Origin: Auanema rhodensis
Lineage: Eukaryota > Nematoda > Chromadorea > Rhabditida > Rhabditidae
DNA length: 64,000 bases
Reading direction: 5' to 3'
Assembly: GCA_964057225.1 (NCBI GenBank)
Contig: OZ059894.1
Location: 24,334,476-24,398,475 of the forward strand
Shown: positions 10,032 through 23,200 of the stretch, one piece after another
Layout: each line of letters begins with the position of its first letter
How positions within the stretch are numbered: the first letter of the stretch is position 1
Made by a program: the position numbers and the translations under genes
Notes under the pieces: model-generated
The model's database searches: none
What the model saw: the letters and a program-made list of their open reading frames with translations, nothing else
What the model was told of the DNA's origin: nothing

Positions 10032-13000
10032 GGCACTTGGTATGTAACTCGCTTCACGTGAAAGATAAAGAGATGCGGTTTTCAAAATTAGATTCCCCAT
10101 GTCCATATTAGTCTAAAAACAAATTTTTATTGATATTGGTTCATGGTAACCATGACTTTGAAATTTACGTGAACTTTAATTTATGCTAATTAAATGTACA
10201 CGTGATGTGCACTTGGTATGTAACTCGCTTCACGTGAAAGATAAAGAGATGCGGTTTTCAAAATTAGATTCCCCATGTCCATATTAGTCTAAAAACAAAT
10301 TTTTATTGATATTGGTTCATGGTAACCATGACTTTGAAATTTACGTGAACTTCAATTTATGCTAATTAAATGTACACGTGATGTGCACTTGGTATGTAAC
10401 TCGCTTCACGTGAAAGATAAAGAGATGCGGTTTTCAAAATTAGATTCCCCATGTCCATATTAGTCTAAAAACAAATTTTTATTGATATTGGTTCATGGTA
10501 ACCATGACTTTGAACTTTACGTGAACTTCAATTTATGCTAATTAAATGTACACGTGATGTGCACTTGGTATGTAACTCGCTTCACGTGAAAGATGAAGAG
10601 ATGCGGTTTTCAAAATTAGATTCCCTATGTCCATATTAGTCTAGAAACAAATTTTTATTGATATTGGTTCATGGTAACCATGACTTTGAAATTTACGTGA
10701 ACTTTAATTTAATGCTAATTAAATATACACGTGATGTGCACTTGGTATGTAACTCGCTTCACGTGAAAGATAAAGAGATGCGGTTTTCAAAATTAGATTC
10801 CCCATGTCCATATTAGTCTAAAAACAAATTTTTATTGATATTGGTTCATGGTAACCATGACTTTGAAATTTACGTGAACTTTAATTTATGCTAATTAAAT
10901 GTACACGTGATGTGCACTTGGTATGTAACTCGCTTCACGTGAAAGATAAAGAGATGCGGTTTTCAAAATTAGATTCCCCATGTCCATATTAGTCTAAAAA
11001 CAAATTTTTATTGATATTGGTTCATGGTAACCATGACTTTGAAATTTACGTGAACTTTAATTTATGCTAATTAAATGTACACGTGATGTGCACTTGGTAT
11101 GTAACTCGTTTCACGTGAAAGATAAAGAGATGCGGTTTTCAAAATTAGATTCCCCATGTCCATATTAGTCTAAAAACAAATTTTTATTGATATTGGTGCA
11201 TGGTAACCATGACTTTGAAATTTACGTGAACTTTAATTTATGCTAATTAAATGTACACGTGATGTGCCCTTGGTATGTAACTCGCTTCACGTGAAAGATA
11301 AAGAGATGCGGTTTTCAAAATTAGATTCCCCATGTCCATATTAGTCTAAAAACAAATTTTTATTGATATTGGTTCATGGTAACCATGACTTTGAAATTTA
11401 CGTGAACTTTAATTTATGCTAATTAAATGTACACGTGATGTGCTCTTGGTATGTAACTCGCTTCACGTGAAAGATAAAGAGATGCGGTTTTCAAAATTAG
11501 ATTCCCCATGTCCATATTAGTCTAAAAACAAATTTTTATTGATATTGGTTCATGGTAACCATGACTTTGAAATTTACGTGAACTTCAATTTATGCTAATT
11601 AAATGTACACGTGATGTGCACTTGGTATGTAACTCGCTTCACGTGAAAGATGAAGAGATGCGGTTTTCAAAATTAGATTCCCTATGTCCATATTAGTCTA
11701 AAAACAAATTTTTATTGATATTGGTTCATGGTAACCATGACTTTGAAATTTACGTGAACTTTAATTTATGCTAATTAAATGTACACGTGATGTGCACTTG
11801 GTATGTAACTCGCTTCACGTGAAAGATAAAGAGATGCGGTTTTCAAAATTAGATTCCCCATGTCCATATTAGTCTAAAAACAAATTTCTATTGATATTGG
11901 TGCATGGTAACCATGACTTTGAAATTTACGTGAACTTTAATTTATGCTAATTAAATGTACACGTGATGTGCACTTGGTATGTAACTCGCTTCACGTGAAA
12001 GATAAAAAGATGCGGTTTTCAAAATTAAATTTCCCATGTCCATATTAGTCTAAAAAAAATTTTTATTGATATTGGTGCATGGTAACCATGACTTTGAAAT
12101 TTACGTGAACTTTAATTTATGCTAATTAAATGTACACGTGATGTGCACTTGGTATGTAACTCGCTTCACGTGAAAGATAAAGAGATGCGGTTTTCAAATA
12201 TAGATTCCCCATGTCCATATTAGTCTAAAAACAAATTTTTATTGATATTGGTTCATGGTAACCATGACTTTGAAATTTACGTGAACTTTAATTTATGCTA
12301 ATTAAATGTACACGTGATGGGCACTTGGTATGTAACTCGCTTCACGTGAAAGATAAAGAGATGCGGTTTTCAAAATTAGATTCCCCATGTCCATATTAGT
12401 CTAAAAACAAATTTTTATTGATATTGGTTCATGGTAACCATGACTTTGAAATTTACGTGAACTTTAATTTATGCTAATTAAATGTACACGTGATGTGCAC
12501 TTGGTATGTAACTCGCTTCACGTGAAAGATAAAGAGATGCGGTTTTCAAAATTAGATTCCCCATGTCCATATTAGTCTAAAAACAAATTTTTATTGATAT
12601 TGGTTCATGGTAACCATGACTTTGAAATTTACGTGAACTTTAATTTATGCTAATTAAATGTACACGTGATGTGCACTTGGTATGTAACTCGCTTCACGTG
12701 AAAGATAAAGAGATGCGGTTTTCAAAATTAGATTCCCCATGTCCATATTAGTCTAAAAACAAATTTTTATTGATATTGGTGCATGGTAACCATGACTTTG
12801 AAATTTACGTGAACTTTAATTTATGCTAATTAAATGTACACGTGATGTGCCCTCGGTATGTAACTCGCTTCACGTGAAAGATAAAGAGATGCGGTTTTCA
12901 AAATTAGATTCCCCATGTCCATATTAGTCTAAAAACAAATTTTTATTGATATTGGTGCATGGTAACCATGACTTTGAAATTTACGTGAACTTTAATTTAT

Positions 13001-16000
13001 GCTAATTAAATGTACACGTGATGTGCACTTGGTATGTAACTCGCTTCACGTGAAAGATAAAGAAATGCGGTTTTCAAAATTAGATTCCCCATGTCCATAT
13101 TAGTCTAAAAACAAATTTTTATTGATATTGGTGCATGGTAACCATGACTTTGAAATTTACGTGAACTTTAATTTATGCTAATTAAATGTACACGTGATGT
13201 GCACTCGGTATGTAACTCGCTTCACGTGAAAGATAAAGAGATGCGGTTTTCAAAATTAAATTTCCCATGTCCATATTAGTCTAAAAACAAATTTTTATTG
13301 ATATTGGTGCATGGTAACCATGACTTTGAAATTTACGTGAACTTTAATTTATGCTAATTAAATGTACACGTGGTGTGCACTTGGTATGTAACTCGCTTCA
13401 CGTGAAAGATAAAGAGATGCGGTTTTCAAAATTAGATTCCCCATGTCCATATTAGTCTAAAAACAAATTTTTATTGATATTGGTTCATGGTAACCATGAC
13501 TTTGAAATTTACGTGAACTTTAATTTATGCTAATTAAATGTACACGTGATGTGCACTTGGTATGTAACTCGCTTCACGTGAAAGATAAAAAGATGCGGTT
13601 TTCAAAATTAGATTCCCCCTGTCCATATTAGTCTAAAAACAAATTTTTATTGATATTGGTTCATGGTAACCATGACTTTGAAATTTACGTGAACTTTAAT
13701 TTATGCTAATTAAATGTACACGTGATGTGCACTTGGTATGTAACTCGCTTCACGTGAAAGATAAAGAGATGCGGTTTTCAAAATTAGATTCCCCATGTCC
13801 ATATTAGTCTAGAAACAAATTTTTATTGATATTGGTTCATGGTAACCATGACTTTGAAATTTACGTGAACTTTAATTTATGCTAATTAAATGTACACGTG
13901 ATGTGCACTTGGTATGTAACTCGCTTCACGTGAAAGATAAAGAGATGCGGTTTTCAAAATTAGATTCCCCATGTCCATATTAGTCTAAAAACAAATTTTT
14001 ATTGATATTGGTGCATGGTAACCATGACTTTGAAATTTACGTGAACTTTAATTTATGCTAATTAAATGTACACGTGATGTGCACTTGGTATGTAACTCGC
14101 TTCACGTGAAAGATAAAGAGATGCGGTTTTCAAAATTAGATTCCCCATGTCCATATTAGTCTAAAAACAAATTTTTATTGATATTGGTTCATGGTAACCA
14201 TGACTTTGAAATTTACGTGAACTTCAATTTATGCTAATTAAATGTACACGTGATGTGCACTTGGTATGTAACTCGCTTCACGTGAAAGATGAAGAGATGC
14301 GGTTTTCAAAATTAGATTCCCTATGTCCATATTAGTCTAAAAACAAATTTTTATTGATATTGGTTCATGGTAACCATGACTTTGAAATTTACGTGAACTT
14401 TAATTTATGCTAATTAAATGTACACGTGATGTGCACTTGGTATGTAACTCGCTTCATGTGAAAGATAAAGAGATGCGGTTTTCAAAATTAGATTCCCCAT
14501 GTCCATATTAGTCTAAAAACAAATTTTTATTGATATTGGTTCATGGTAACCATGACTTTGAAATTTACGTGAACTTTAATTTATGCTAATTAAATGTACA
14601 CGTGATGTGCACTTGGTATGTAACTCGCTTCACGTGAAAGATAAAGAGATGCGGTTTTCAAAATTAGATTCCCCATGTCCATATTAGTCTAAAAACAAAT
14701 TTTTATTGATATTGGTTCATGGTAACCATGACTTTGAAATTTACGTGAACTTTAATTTATGCTAATTAAATGTACACGTGATGTGCACTTGGTATGTAAC
14801 TCGCTTCACGTGAAAGATAAAGAGATGCGGTTTTCAAAATTAGATTCCCCCTGTCCATATTAGTCTAAAAACAAATTTTTATTGATATTGGTTCATGGTA
14901 ACCATGACTTTGAAATTTACGTGAACTTTAATTTATGCTAATTAAATGTACACGTGATGTGCACTTGGTATGTAACTCGCTTCACGTGAAAGATAAAGAG
15001 ATGCGGTTTTCAAAATTAGATTCCCAATGTCCATATTAGTCTAAAAACAAATTTTTATTGATATTGGTTCATGGTAACCATGACTTTGAAATTTACGTGA
15101 ACTTTAATTTATGCTAATTAAATGTACACGTGATGTGCACTTGGTATGTAACTCGCTTCACGTGAAAGATAAAGAGATGCGGTTTTCAAAATTAGATTCC
15201 CCATGTCCATATTAGTCTAAAAACAAATGTTTATTGATATTGGTTCATGGTAACCATGACTTTGAAATTTACGTGAACTTCAATTTATGCTAATTAAATG
15301 TACACGTGATGTGCACTTGGTATGTAACTCGCTTCACGTGAAAGATGAAGAGATGCGGTTTTCAAAATTAGATTCCCTATGTCCATATTAGTCTAAAAAC
15401 AAATTTTTATTGATATTGGTTCATGGTAACCATGACTTTGAAATTTACGTGAACTTTAATTTATGCTAATTAAATGTACACGTGATGTGCACTTGGTATG
15501 TAACTCGCTTCATGTGAAAGATAAAGAGATGCGGTTTTCAAAATTAGATTCCCCATGTCCATATTAGTCTAAAAACAAATTTTTATTGATATTGGTTCAT
15601 GGTAACCATGACTTTGAAATTTACGTGAACTTTAATTTATGCTAATTAAATGTACACGTGATGTGCACTTGGTATGTAACTCGCTTCACGTGAAAGATAA
15701 AGAGATGCGGTTTTCAAAATTAGATTCCCCATGTCCATATTAGTCTAAAAACAAATTTTTATTGATATTGGTTCATGGTAACCATGACTTTGAAATTTAC
15801 GTGAACTTTAATTTATGCTAATTAAATGTACACGTGATGTGCACTTGGTATGTAACTCGCTTCACGTGAAAGATAAAGAGATGCGGTTTTCAAAATTAGA
15901 TTCCCCCTGTCCATATTAGTCTAAAAACAAATTTTTATTGATATTGGTTCATGGTAACCATGACTTTGAAATTTACGTGAACTTTAATTTATGCTAATTA

Positions 16001-17423
16001 AATGTACACGTGATGTGCACTTGGTATGTAACTCGCTTCACGTGAAAGATAAAGAGATGCGGTTTTCAAAATTAGATTCCCCATGTCCATATTAGTCTAA
16101 AAACAAATTTTTATTGATATTGGTTCATGGTAACCATGACTTTGAAATTTACGTGAACTTTAATTTATGCTAATTAAATGTACACGTGATGTGCACTTGG
16201 TATGTAACTCGCTTCACGTGAAAGATAAAGAGATGCGGTTTTCAAAATTAGATTCCCCATGTCCATATTAGTCTAAAAACAAATTTTTATTGATATTGGT
16301 GCATGGTAACCATGACTTTGAAATTTACGTGAACTTTAATTTATGCTAATTAAATGTACACGTGATGTGCACTTGGTATGTAACTCGCTTCACGTGAAAG
16401 ATAAAGAGATGCGGTTTTCAAAATTAGATTCCCCATGTCCATATTAGTCTAAAAACAAATTTTTATTGATATTGGTTCATGGTAACCATGACTTTGAAAT
16501 TTACGTGAACTTCAATTTATGCTAATTAAATGTACACGTGATGTGCACTTGGTATGTAACTCGCTTCACGTGAAAGATGAAGAGATGCGGTTTTCAAAAT
16601 TAGATTCCCTATGTCCATATTAGTCTAAAAACAAATTTTTATTGATATTGGTTCATGGTAACCATGACTTTGAAATTTACGTGAACTTTAATTTATGCTA
16701 ATTAAATGTACACGTGATGTGCACTTGGTATGTAACTCGCTTCATGTGAAAGATAAAGAGATGCGGTTTTCAAAATTAGATTCCCCATGTCCATATTAGT
16801 CTAAAAACAAATTTTTATTGATATTGGTTCATGGTAACCATGACTTTGAAATTTACGTGAACTTTAATTTATGCTAATTAAATGTACACGTGATGTGCAC
16901 TTGGTATGTAACTCGCTTCACGTGAAAGATAAAGAGATGCGGTTTTCAAAATTAGATTCCCCATGTCCATATTAGTCTAAAAACAAATTTTTATTGATAT
17001 TGGTTCATGGTAACCATGACTTTGAAATTTACGTGAACTTTAATTTATGCTAATTAAATGTACACGTGATGTGCACTTGGTATGTAACTCGCTTCACGTG
17101 AAAGATAAAGAGATGCGGTTTTCAAAATTAGATTCCCCCTGTCCATATTAGTCTAAAAACAAATTTTTATTGATATTGGTTCATGGTAACCATGACTTTG
17201 AAATTTACGTGAACTTTAATTTATGCTAATTAAATGTACACGTGATGTGCACTTGGTATGTAACTCGCTTCACGTGAAAGATAAAGAGATGCGGTTTTCA
17301 AAATTAGATTCCCAATGTCCATATTAGTCTAAAAACAAATTTTTATTGATATTGGTTCATGGTAACCATGACTTTGAAATTTACGTGAACTTTAATTTAT
17401 GCTAATTAAATGTACACGTGATG
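10032..17423 (+). repeat. 42-monomer block, copy 1 (7,392 bp)
   Basis: This block matches 19185-26576 monomer for monomer across all the diagnostic sites I followed. Examples are the 177-bp insertion monomer (10560), the 8-A monomer (11969), the 'gccctcgg' monomer (12848), G41A (13024), 'gtggtg' at the end of the next monomer, G39A with A68C (13552), 'ctagaaac' (13728), and two passes of the C26T/A68C types. Both copies are exactly 7,392 bp. The left part is domain A material and the right part is the 6-mer family, so the block preserves the junction between two HOR families. Confidence 0.88.
14256..17423 (+). repeat. 6-mer HOR family (first occurrence)
   Basis: The order is G36/T67, C26T (catgtg), plain, A68C (cccctg), C67A (cccaatg), then T94G (caaatgttt) with T146C; that is 14256-15311. 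The following unit, 15312-16543, is a 7-mer in which C67A and T94G are replaced by plain copies including a G110 one. A third, partial unit (16544-17423) stops after C67A. Confidence 0.8.
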
Positions 17424-20241
17424 GGCACTTGGTATGTAACTCGCTTCACGTGAAAGATAAAGAGATGCGGTTTTCAAATATAGATTCCCCATGTCCATAT
17501 TAGTCTAAAAACAAATTTTTATTGATATTGGTTCATGGTAACCATGACTTTGAAATTTACGTGAACTTTAATTTATGCTAATTAAATGTACACGTGATGG
17601 GCACTTGGTATGTAACTCGCTTCACGTGAAAGATAAAGAGATGCGGTTTTCAAAATTAGATTCCCCATGTCCATATTAGTCTAAAAACAAATTTTTATTG
17701 ATATTGGTTCATGGTAACCATGACTTTGAAATTTACGTGAACTTTAATTTATGCTAATTAAATGTACACGTGATGTGCACTTGGTATGTAACTCGCTTCA
17801 CGTGAAAGATAAAGAGATGCGGTTTTCAAAATTAGATTCCCCATGTCCATATTAGTCTAAAAACAAATTTTTATTGATATTGGTTCATGGTAACCATGAC
17901 TTTGAAATTTACGTGAACTTCAATTTATGCTAATTAAATGTACACGTGATGTGCACTTGGTATGTAACTCGCTTCACGTGAAAGATAAAGAGATGCGGTT
18001 TTCAAAATTAGATTCCCCATGTCCATATTAGTCTAAAAACAAATTTTTATTGATATTGGTTCATGGTAACCATGACTTTGAACTTTACGTGAACTTCAAT
18101 TTATGCTAATTAAATGTACACGTGATGTGCACTTGGTATGTAACTCGCTTCACGTGAAAGATGAAGAGATGCGGTTTTCAAAATTAGATTCCCTATGTCC
18201 ATATTAGTCTAGAAACAAATTTTTATTGATATTGGTTCATGGTAACCATGACTTTGAAATTTACGTGAACTTTAATTTAATGCTAATTAAATATACACGT
18301 GATGTGCACTTGGTATGTAACTCGCTTCACGTGAAAGATAAAGAGATGCGGTTTTCAAAATTAGATTCCCCATGTCCATATTAGTCTAAAAACAAATTTT
18401 TATTGATATTGGTTCATGGTAACCATGACTTTGAAATTTACGTGAACTTTAATTTATGCTAATTAAATGTACACGTGATGTGCACTTGGTATGTAACTCG
18501 CTTCACGTGAAAGATAAAGAGATGCGGTTTTCAAAATTAGATTCCCCATGTCCATATTAGTCTAAAAACAAATTTTTATTGATATTGGTTCATGGTAACC
18601 ATGACTTTGAAATTTACGTGAACTTTAATTTATGCTAATTAAATGTACACGTGATGTGCACTTGGTATGTAACTCGCTTCACGTGAAAGATAAAGAGATG
18701 CGGTTTTCAAAATTAGATTCCCCCTGTCCATATTAGTCTAAAAACAAATTTTTATTGATATTGGTTCATGGTAACCATGACTTTGAAATTTACGTGAACT
18801 TTAATTTATGCTAATTAAATGTACACGTGATGTGCACTTGGTATGTAACTCGCTTCACGTGAAAGATAAAGAGATGCGGTTTTCAAAATTAGATTCCCAA
18901 TGTCCATATTAGTCTAAAAACAAATTTTTATTGATATTGGTTCATGGTAACCATGACTTTGAAATTTACGTGAACTTTAATTTATGCTAATTAAATGTAC
19001 ACGTGATGGGCACTTGGTATGTAACTCGCTTCACGTGAAAGATAAAGAGATGCGGTTTTCAAATATAGATTCCCCATGTCCATATTAGTCTAAAAACAAA
19101 TTTTTATTGATATTGGTTCATGGTAACCATGACTTTGAAATTTACGTGAACTTTAATTTATGCTAATTAAATGTACACGTGATGGGCACTTGGTATGTAA
19201 CTCGCTTCACGTGAAAGATAAAGAGATGCGGTTTTCAAAATTAGATTCCCCATGTCCATATTAGTCTAAAAACAAATTTTTATTGATATTGGTTCATGGT
19301 AACCATGACTTTGAAATTTACGTGAACTTTAATTTATGCTAATTAAATGTACACGTGATGTGCACTTGGTATGTAACTCGCTTCACGTGAAAGATAAAGA
19401 GATGCGGTTTTCAAAATTAGATTCCCCATGTCCATATTAGTCTAAAAACAAATTTTTATTGATATTGGTTCATGGTAACCATGACTTTGAAATTTACGTG
19501 AACTTCAATTTATGCTAATTAAATGTACACGTGATGTGCACTTGGTATGTAACTCGCTTCACGTGAAAGATAAAGAGATGCGGTTTTCAAAATTAGATTC
19601 CCCATGTCCATATTAGTCTAAAAACAAATTTTTATTGATATTGGTTCATGGTAACCATGACTTTGAACTTTACGTGAACTTCAATTTATGCTAATTAAAT
19701 GTACACGTGATGTGCACTTGGTATGTAACTCGCTTCACGTGAAAGATGAAGAGATGCGGTTTTCAAAATTAGATTCCCTATGTCCATATTAGTCTAGAAA
19801 CAAATTTTTATTGATATTGGTTCATGGTAACCATGACTTTGAAATTTACGTGAACTTTAATTTAATGCTAATTAAATATACACGTGATGTGCACTTGGTA
19901 TGTAACTCGCTTCACGTGAAAGATAAAGAGATGCGGTTTTCAAAATTAGATTCCCCATGTCCATATTAGTCTAAAAACAAATTTTTATTGATATTGGTTC
20001 ATGGTAACCATGACTTTGAAATTTACGTGAACTTTAATTTATGCTAATTAAATGTACACGTGATGTGCACTTGGTATGTAACTCGCTTCACGTGAAAGAT
20101 AAAGAGATGCGGTTTTCAAAATTAGATTCCCCATGTCCATATTAGTCTAAAAACAAATTTTTATTGATATTGGTTCATGGTAACCATGACTTTGAAATTT
20201 ACGTGAACTTTAATTTATGCTAATTAAATGTACACGTGATG
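17072..20241 (+). repeat. Tandem 9-monomer HOR (2 x 1,585 bp)
   Basis: The units 17072-18656 and 18657-20241 have the same order: A68C, C67A, a G-starting aaatatag monomer, a G-starting plain, T146C, A132C/T146C, the 177-bp insertion monomer and two plain copies. Each is 1,585 bp because each includes one 177-bp monomer. The unit joins the end of the 6-mer family to the start of domain A material, so it bridges the two 42-monomer blocks and overlaps both. Confidence 0.85.
17424..19184 (+). repeat. Ten-monomer spacer between the 42-mer blocks
   Basis: This segment contains only satellite monomers. It begins with a G-starting aaatatag monomer and ends just before the second 42-monomer block. 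Its content is the first 9-mer with its ends shifted, so nothing in it is unique. It sets the offset between the two large blocks at 52 monomers (9,152-9,153 bp). Confidence 0.8.
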
Positions 20242-23200
20242 TGCACTTGGTATGTAACTCGTTTCACGTGAAAGATAAAGAGATGCGGTTTTCAAAATTA
20301 GATTCCCCATGTCCATATTAGTCTAAAAACAAATTTTTATTGATATTGGTGCATGGTAACCATGACTTTGAAATTTACGTGAACTTTAATTTATGCTAAT
20401 TAAATGTACACGTGATGTGCCCTTGGTATGTAACTCGCTTCACGTGAAAGATAAAGAGATGCGGTTTTCAAAATTAGATTCCCCATGTCCATATTAGTCT
20501 AAAAACAAATTTTTATTGATATTGGTTCATGGTAACCATGACTTTGAAATTTACGTGAACTTTAATTTATGCTAATTAAATGTACACGTGATGTGCTCTT
20601 GGTATGTAACTCGCTTCACGTGAAAGATAAAGAGATGCGGTTTTCAAAATTAGATTCCCCATGTCCATATTAGTCTAAAAACAAATTTTTATTGATATTG
20701 GTTCATGGTAACCATGACTTTGAAATTTACGTGAACTTCAATTTATGCTAATTAAATGTACACGTGATGTGCACTTGGTATGTAACTCGCTTCACGTGAA
20801 AGATGAAGAGATGCGGTTTTCAAAATTAGATTCCCTATGTCCATATTAGTCTAAAAACAAATTTTTATTGATATTGGTTCATGGTAACCATGACTTTGAA
20901 ATTTACGTGAACTTTAATTTATGCTAATTAAATGTACACGTGATGTGCACTTGGTATGTAACTCGCTTCACGTGAAAGATAAAGAGATGCGGTTTTCAAA
21001 ATTAGATTCCCCATGTCCATATTAGTCTAAAAACAAATTTCTATTGATATTGGTGCATGGTAACCATGACTTTGAAATTTACGTGAACTTTAATTTATGC
21101 TAATTAAATGTACACGTGATGTGCACTTGGTATGTAACTCGCTTCACGTGAAAGATAAAAAGATGCGGTTTTCAAAATTAAATTTCCCATGTCCATATTA
21201 GTCTAAAAAAAATTTTTATTGATATTGGTGCATGGTAACCATGACTTTGAAATTTACGTGAACTTTAATTTATGCTAATTAAATGTACACGTGATGTGCA
21301 CTTGGTATGTAACTCGCTTCACGTGAAAGATAAAGAGATGCGGTTTTCAAATATAGATTCCCCATGTCCATATTAGTCTAAAAACAAATTTTTATTGATA
21401 TTGGTTCATGGTAACCATGACTTTGAAATTTACGTGAACTTTAATTTATGCTAATTAAATGTACACGTGATGGGCACTTGGTATGTAACTCGCTTCACGT
21501 GAAAGATAAAGAGATGCGGTTTTCAAAATTAGATTCCCCATGTCCATATTAGTCTAAAAACAAATTTTTATTGATATTGGTTCATGGTAACCATGACTTT
21601 GAAATTTACGTGAACTTTAATTTATGCTAATTAAATGTACACGTGATGTGCACTTGGTATGTAACTCGCTTCACGTGAAAGATAAAGAGATGCGGTTTTC
21701 AAAATTAGATTCCCCATGTCCATATTAGTCTAAAAACAAATTTTTATTGATATTGGTTCATGGTAACCATGACTTTGAAATTTACGTGAACTTTAATTTA
21801 TGCTAATTAAATGTACACGTGATGTGCACTTGGTATGTAACTCGCTTCACGTGAAAGATAAAGAGATGCGGTTTTCAAAATTAGATTCCCCATGTCCATA
21901 TTAGTCTAAAAACAAATTTTTATTGATATTGGTGCATGGTAACCATGACTTTGAAATTTACGTGAACTTTAATTTATGCTAATTAAATGTACACGTGATG
22001 TGCCCTCGGTATGTAACTCGCTTCACGTGAAAGATAAAGAGATGCGGTTTTCAAAATTAGATTCCCCATGTCCATATTAGTCTAAAAACAAATTTTTATT
22101 GATATTGGTGCATGGTAACCATGACTTTGAAATTTACGTGAACTTTAATTTATGCTAATTAAATGTACACGTGATGTGCACTTGGTATGTAACTCGCTTC
22201 ACGTGAAAGATAAAGAAATGCGGTTTTCAAAATTAGATTCCCCATGTCCATATTAGTCTAAAAACAAATTTTTATTGATATTGGTGCATGGTAACCATGA
22301 CTTTGAAATTTACGTGAACTTTAATTTATGCTAATTAAATGTACACGTGATGTGCACTCGGTATGTAACTCGCTTCACGTGAAAGATAAAGAGATGCGGT
22401 TTTCAAAATTAAATTTCCCATGTCCATATTAGTCTAAAAACAAATTTTTATTGATATTGGTGCATGGTAACCATGACTTTGAAATTTACGTGAACTTTAA
22501 TTTATGCTAATTAAATGTACACGTGGTGTGCACTTGGTATGTAACTCGCTTCACGTGAAAGATAAAGAGATGCGGTTTTCAAAATTAGATTCCCCATGTC
22601 CATATTAGTCTAAAAACAAATTTTTATTGATATTGGTTCATGGTAACCATGACTTTGAAATTTACGTGAACTTTAATTTATGCTAATTAAATGTACACGT
22701 GATGTGCACTTGGTATGTAACTCGCTTCACGTGAAAGATAAAAAGATGCGGTTTTCAAAATTAGATTCCCCCTGTCCATATTAGTCTAAAAACAAATTTT
22801 TATTGATATTGGTTCATGGTAACCATGACTTTGAAATTTACGTGAACTTTAATTTATGCTAATTAAATGTACACGTGATGTGCACTTGGTATGTAACTCG
22901 CTTCACGTGAAAGATAAAGAGATGCGGTTTTCAAAATTAGATTCCCCATGTCCATATTAGTCTAGAAACAAATTTTTATTGATATTGGTTCATGGTAACC
23001 ATGACTTTGAAATTTACGTGAACTTTAATTTATGCTAATTAAATGTACACGTGATGTGCACTTGGTATGTAACTCGCTTCACGTGAAAGATAAAGAGATG
23101 CGGTTTTCAAAATTAGATTCCCCATGTCCATATTAGTCTAAAAACAAATTTTTATTGATATTGGTGCATGGTAACCATGACTTTGAAATTTACGTGAACT

